Shown here: in pieces, positions 6,694-9,897 of the stretch | Layout of the letters: each line of letters starts with the position of its first letter | Numbering within the stretch: position 1 is the stretch's first letter | NCBI GenBank assembly: GCA_050010455.1 | Contig: JBEKLA010000159.1 | Span: forward strand, 1 to 9,897 | Length of the DNA stretch: 9,897 nucleotides | Direction: 5' to 3' | From: DATJOQ01 sp050010455 | Lineage (GTDB): Bacteria > Desulfobacterota > Binatia > Binatales > Binataceae | The notes under the pieces: generated by a model | The model's input: the letters and a program-made list of their open reading frames with translations, nothing else | Told to the model about the DNA's origin: nothing | The model's database searches: none | Position numbers and translations under genes: made by a program

Positions 6694-6701
6694 GAGTATC
6701 G

Positions 6702-8738
6702 ATGGCGACGACCCAACCTGGACGTACGCATACGGCCACATCTCAGGACGCTCACGCCGGAGGATTTCTCAGCGCGCAGGAAGTTCGCGAGCGCTACGGC
6801 ATCGATCTCATCACCGCCGAAGTTCTGCGCCACGGTCTTTTTCAGTTGACCCAGCAGATGGTCCGGCAGATGACGCGCACCTCGACCGCGCCGATCATGC
6901 GCGACTATCGCGATTGCACGTTTCAAGTCCATCAAGTCACCGAGGCTGGCGTCGAGAACGTGGCTACTTCGGAAGGATGTCTGCAGCAGGCGTTCGGCGG
7001 CCAGAACGCTGCCAACCTGATGCTGGATGAGTACAAGGCCGACAACCTCAGGCCCGGCGACGTAATCTTCATGAACGACGCCTATCGCGGCGCGATTCAT
7101 ACTTCGGACGTGAACTTGCTCCGGCCGGTCTTCTATCAGGGCAAGATGGTTTACCTGATGCATGACGTGACCCATCTGACCGACATGGGCGGGCCGGTCC
7201 CATGCGGCTTTGCCGTTGCCGCGACCAACGTGTGGGAAGAGCCGCCGCGCCTGGGGCCGACGCTGTTGTATGCGGACGATGTGCCGGTGCGCTCGACCTG
7301 GAACTTTCTGCTCGAAGATACGCGAACTCCCGACCACATCCACGGCGATCTTCTCGCTCTATACGGGGCGCTGGTTACGGGCGAGCGGTTGTTGCTCAAG
7401 ATGATCGAGCGCTACGGCCTCGACGTGGTTCGGGCGGCCGGCCTTTACGCGCTGGACTGGGCCGAGCGGCGCATGCGCACGGGGCTGCTGCGGATCCCCG
7501 ACGGCAAATACACTGCCTCGGATTTCAACGATGACGACGGGTTCGCACCGCAGCCGGTTGAGTTTACCGCAACGATCATCAAGAAAGGCGACGCCGCGGA
7601 GATCGATTTTTCGGGTACGCAACGCCAGCCCGTAGGGGCTTCGAAGACCGCATGGGTCGATGCCGCGCGATGTATCGCAGCGGTCAAGTTCTACGCGGAT
7701 CCCGAGAGCCCCTGGAACGGCGGCGCGCAGCGCCCCTTCCACGTGCTTCTGCCGCCGGGGAGCGCCGTCTGTGCGCTGCCGCCTGCGAGCGTGAGTTCGC
7801 ACATGGACACCGGATGCCGTGTGGTAAACGTACTGACGCAAGCTTTGGCCAAAGCGGTGCCGGAGCGCGCGATGGCTTGTGACTGCGGCACTATCGGCGC
7901 CTGGTTTGCTCACGGAGTCGATGGAAGGGCGGACAGGGCCGGCACGCCTTTCGCCGCACTGCTGATTCCCGGCGGCGCTTGGGGCGCTACCGCCGAAGTC
8001 GACGGATGCACGGGCACGATGGCGGCGCTGGGCAATGTGCTGCTTCCGATCGTCGAATTTCTCGAGCGCGAGAATCCGTTCATCATCTGGGAGCTTAACC
8101 TGACGATGGACAGCGCGGGCGCAGGCGAGCATCGCGGCGGCCTGGGCGGCTACATCACTTTCGAGGCGCTTCAGGAAATGACCGCGACGGTCTGCTTCGA
8201 CCGCAGCCGCACCGGAGCGCCGGGCGTTAACGGCGGCGGAACCGGCATGCCAAGCTTCGCGGTTCGCCTTAAGAAGCAAGGTAACGGCACGCCACCGACG
8301 ATAAGCGGCATCACGCCCGCACAACATCTGGTGCCGATGTTCGGCATCTTCGATGCGGATGGGCGGCCTAATCCGATCGAAGGACGATTCGGGCTCGGCT
8401 GCGAGTCGCAGCTGACGAAATTTACGCTCAAGCTTGCCAAAGGCGATATCGTTCGCAGTTACATCGGCGGCGGTGGCGGATGGGGCGATCCGCTTTGTAG
8501 ACCGGTCGAGAAGGTGTTGCGGGACGTGAGAGGGCAGCTGACGTCGATGGGATTCGCACGCGCGGCGTACGGCGTGGTGATCGATCCCGCAAGCATCGAG
8601 GTTGACGAACCCGCAACGCGAGCGCTGCGACACGAGCTTGCCTCCAAGCGCGCGCGAGGCGAGTGGCGGGTGCCGATCGCTCACTATCCGGACTGGCCGA
8701 GAACCAACGGCGACATGTCGATCTTCCGTTCGCTTTAA
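6702..8738 (+). CDS. HyuB-type hydantoinase B/ketone carboxylase catalytic subunit, 678 aa
   Basis: The start is ATG 6702, five bases after AGGAG (6692-6696), which overlaps the stop of the hyuA-like gene; coupling is likely. The frame is open back to 6267 but that part overlaps the hyuA-like gene. After a flexible 20-residue start, the hydantoinase B domain runs from about 32 to about 600: DLITAEVLRHGLFQLTQQMV (35-54), RPGDVIFMNDAYRGAIHTSD (117-136), HDVTHLTDMGG (154-164). H133, D136 and H158 have exactly the spacing of the metal ligands recalled for the acetone carboxylase alpha subunit (H150, D153, H175). GGLGGY, GAPGVNGGGTG and YIGGGGGWGDP complete the signature. At 678 residues it is shorter than acetone carboxylase alpha (about 775) and longer than a minimal HyuB. 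It likely forms the catalytic partner of the ATP subunit; whether it hydrolyses a lactam or carboxylates a ketone is undecided. Confidence 0.94.
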   Translation: MATTQPGRTHTATSQDAHAGGFLSAQEVRERYGIDLITAEVLRHGLFQLTQQMVRQMTRTSTAPIMRDYRDCTFQVHQVTEAGVENVATSEGCLQQAFGGQNAANLMLDEYKADNLRPGDVIFMNDAYRGAIHTSDVNLLRPVFYQGKMVYLMHDVTHLTDMGGPVPCGFAVAATNVWEEPPRLGPTLLYADDVPVRSTWNFLLEDTRTPDHIHGDLLALYGALVTGERLLLKMIERYGLDVVRAAGLYALDWAERRMRTGLLRIPDGKYTASDFNDDDGFAPQPVEFTATIIKKGDAAEIDFSGTQRQPVGASKTAWVDAARCIAAVKFYADPESPWNGGAQRPFHVLLPPGSAVCALPPASVSSHMDTGCRVVNVLTQALAKAVPERAMACDCGTIGAWFAHGVDGRADRAGTPFAALLIPGGAWGATAEVDGCTGTMAALGNVLLPIVEFLERENPFIIWELNLTMDSAGAGEHRGGLGGYITFEALQEMTATVCFDRSRTGAPGVNGGGTGMPSFAVRLKKQGNGTPPTISGITPAQHLVPMFGIFDADGRPNPIEGRFGLGCESQLTKFTLKLAKGDIVRSYIGGGGGWGDPLCRPVEKVLRDVRGQLTSMGFARAAYGVVIDPASIEVDEPATRALRHELASKRARGEWRVPIAHYPDWPRTNGDMSIFRSL

Positions 8739-8764
8739 CCGACGGCGCCGGCAGGAGAAAAATC

Positions 8765-9016
8765 ATGGGCTTCATGTATCCGAATCCCACCGAGGCTTAT
8801 ATCGAAGTTGCGCGGGTTCCGGTGGACGCCACGTGTCCGGCATGTGGCGGCAAAGACGTTCGCCGTTATCCAGTGGTCGCGGCTTTGGGCCCCAGGATCG
8901 TAATCAAATGCCAGGACTGCTTTCACGTCCTGTCACTCGAACGGCCCAAGCCCGAGGACAACTGGCCACCGTTCCGTGCGTTCGCGTACGATTGGAAAGC
9001 TTCGAGAGCCGGCTAG
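8765..9016 (+). CDS. zinc-ribbon small protein, probable third subunit of the HyuAB-like enzyme, 83 aa
   Basis: The start is ATG 8765, seven bases after AGGAG (8753-8757), and 26 bases after the hyuB-like stop, so it belongs to the operon. An upstream open frame to 8663 overlaps the hyuB-like gene and is rejected. Two cysteine pairs, CPAC (C24, C27) and CQDC (C49, C52), 21 residues apart, form a likely zinc ribbon, with aromatic and proline-rich flanks (MGFMYPNPTEAYIE; DNWPPFRAFAYDWK). No membrane segment. Acetone carboxylase has a zinc-binding gamma subunit of about 170 residues and acetophenone carboxylase a small one too; this protein could play that role in reduced form. Downstream of its TAG the same frame continues LAALKSKIKQ to a second TAG, which may be a lost natural tail. 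Role assigned by context only. Confidence 0.72.
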   Translation: MGFMYPNPTEAYIEVARVPVDATCPACGGKDVRRYPVVAALGPRIVIKCQDCFHVLSLERPKPEDNWPPFRAFAYDWKASRAG

Positions 9017-9117
9017 CTTGCCGCCCTCAAGTCCAAGATCAAGCAGTAGACAGCCGGCAACGGATGCGTCGCGGTCTACGCTTTTCATGGGAGCTGGAAT
9101 GATAGAATGAGTATGTA

Positions 9118-9303
9118 ATGCCGTGGGACGAGATGTACTACCCGCGATCAATGCGGAACCTACCGCCGGAGGTGCGGGTGAAGGCGATAGAGATCGCCAA
9201 CGCATTGCTTGAAGACGGCTATGACGAAGGCAAGGCGATCCGCATCGCGATCGCCAAGGCTAAGGAGTGGGCCGAACGCGGCGGATGGTCGCCATCGCGC
9301 TGA
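9118..9303 (+). CDS. YdaT-like small protein, 61 aa
   Basis: The sequence starts MPWDEMYYPRSMRNLPPEVR and continues KAIEIANALLEDGYDEGKAI, then AIAKAKEWAERGG. This resembles the N-terminal part of Bacillus YdaT-type and other short proteins with an MPW..YP.SM.NLP..VR..AIEIAN pattern; their function is unknown. The YdaT C-terminal domain is absent, and the protein ends SPSR. It looks helical and soluble. ATG 9118 is the only possible start, as an in-frame TAG lies at 9103-9105. There is no ribosome site near the ATG; TAGAAT at 9103-9108 could be a -10 box giving a nearly leaderless message. It stands apart from the operon upstream. Confidence 0.75.
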   Translation: MPWDEMYYPRSMRNLPPEVRVKAIEIANALLEDGYDEGKAIRIAIAKAKEWAERGGWSPSR

Positions 9304-9376
9304 TGGCGCGCAGCCTTAACAACTTTCAGACAAAATCATCTCTATCTTGCCCCCCCTCCGGCGCTGTTTCTGGACT

Positions 9377-9404
9377 TTGGACGGAACCTAATTCGGCGTA
9401 TATA
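9377..9404 (+). promoter_or_regulatory. candidate sigma-70-type promoter for the exported beta-propeller-like protein
   Basis: TTGGAC (9377-9382), 16 bases, then TATATA (9399-9404). These match the -35/-10 consensus at five of six and four of six positions. Transcription would begin about 60 bases before the ATG at 9471. Nothing else notable was found between 9304 and 9470. Confidence 0.45.
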
Positions 9405-9470
9405 GCAGCCGTGTGCTAATCGATTAGGGCTTCGCGGCAGATGCGATCGACCGTCGCTTCCGGAGAAGAC

Positions 9471-9897
9471 ATGGACAAGAGAAATTTCGCGGCTCTATCG
9501 TGGTTCGTTGGTTTGGCCGTTTTGGTTACGACGCTGACAGCCGCGAGCGGAAGCGCGAATCTTAACAGTGCGCAACCGACGGCCGGACGAAACGTTGCGG
9601 CGACGGCGCCGTCCGCGGCGAACGCGAAAATGCGCGCCACGAATCTGCTGGCCAGGCTGCCGCTTGGTTTCGAGCTGAATCAGGGGCAGACCGATTCGCG
9701 GGTGAAGTTCCTCTCCCGCGGCAACGGCTATGCGCTTTTCCTGACCGCCGGGCAAGCGGTGCTATCGCTGAGCAAGCCGGCGAAGCGAACCGCCCCGGGC
9801 ATGCAGCGCGGCAACAAGCACGCATCGAAGCCGGGAAAACGCGAGAGCCAGGTGCTGCGGGTCGAGCTGGTTGGAACCAACCCGCAGGCGCGGATCG
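9471..9897 (+). CDS. exported SBBP/beta-propeller-type protein, N-terminal part (runs off window edge)
   Basis: Only the first 142 codons are present; there is no stop before 9897. ATG 9471 follows GGAGAAG (9462-9468); another in-frame ATG at 9441 lacks such a site. Residues 1-29 form a signal peptide (MDKRNF, then hydrophobic WFVGLAVLVTTLTAASGSA). After an Ala-rich linker comes LPLGFELNQGQTDSRVKFLS (63-82), RGNGYALFLTAGQAVLSL (83-100), a Lys/Arg-rich insert, and LRVELVGTNPQARI (129-142). The NQGQTD..VKFLSRG.GY.LFLT pattern is the N-terminal domain of large secreted proteins with SBBP beta-propeller repeats, common in soil Acidobacteria and related uncultured phyla. Its role is probably extracellular or at the cell surface; no substrate is known. 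It is unrelated to the enzyme operon by spacing and promoter. Confidence 0.85.
   Translation, partial: MDKRNFAALSWFVGLAVLVTTLTAASGSANLNSAQPTAGRNVAATAPSAANAKMRATNLLARLPLGFELNQGQTDSRVKFLSRGNGYALFLTAGQAVLSLSKPAKRTAPGMQRGNKHASKPGKRESQVLRVELVGTNPQARI

Noticed and set aside
6267..6701. 5' extension of the hyuB-like frame
   Set aside because: It overlaps the hyuA-like gene in another frame and reads as Arg-rich low-complexity; the true start at 6702 has an AGGAG site and a family-like N-terminus.
7359..8684. 441-codon open frame on the minus strand opposite the hyuB-like gene
   Set aside because: It is rich in Arg/Ala/His, has no family motif, and mirrors a strongly supported coding frame in GC-rich DNA.

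Overview
The window is GC-rich bacterial DNA (roughly 60% by eye) holding genes of acyl-CoA and hydantoinase/ketone-carboxylase-type metabolism, separated by long gene-poor or decayed stretches. Small exported and beta-propeller-like proteins, two GC-rich intergenic repeat units and tandem acyl-CoA genes suggest an uncultured soil or sediment lineage of the former Deltaproteobacteria (Binatota, Rokubacteria or Acidobacteria-like). That placement is inference; nothing here fixes the taxon.

Layout: 1-522 (-) is the N-terminal part of an acetyl-CoA hydrolase/CoA-transferase gene running off the left edge. 523-1291 has no gene but carries two copies of a GC-rich repeat, a perfect 12-bp hairpin, and a stem-loop just ahead of a small predicted exported protein (1292-1567, +). 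1568-2035 is essentially empty. 2036-2479 (-) holds two decayed 3' ends of enoyl-CoA hydratase (crotonase) genes, lying directly downstream of an intact CaiB/BaiF family CoA-transferase (2495-3703, -). That gene has a good-looking sigma-54 (-24/-12) promoter upstream. 3924-4166 (-) is the surviving C-terminal Fis-type helix-turn-helix of a sigma-54 enhancer-binding activator, decayed upstream.

The centre of the window is a + strand operon divergent from that relic: hyuA-like (4627-6693), hyuB-like (6702-8738) and a four-cysteine zinc-ribbon small protein (8765-9016). Gene order, the HxxD...H metal triad of the HyuB-like protein and the zinc-ribbon partner resemble acetone/acetophenone carboxylases more than plain hydantoinases or 5-oxoprolinases. 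The divergent sigma-54 activator remnant fits the regulation known for acetone carboxylase operons. A ketone carboxylated to a beta-keto acid would then need CoA activation, a job the flanking CoA-transferases could do; this link is inference. The window ends with a YdaT-like 61-residue protein and the start of an exported SBBP/beta-propeller-type protein behind a plausible sigma-70 promoter.

Recurring theme: intact catalytic genes sit beside eroded partners (two crotonase tails, one activator tail, possibly a shortened zinc-ribbon subunit), suggesting recent rearrangement or loss of regulation in this locus.
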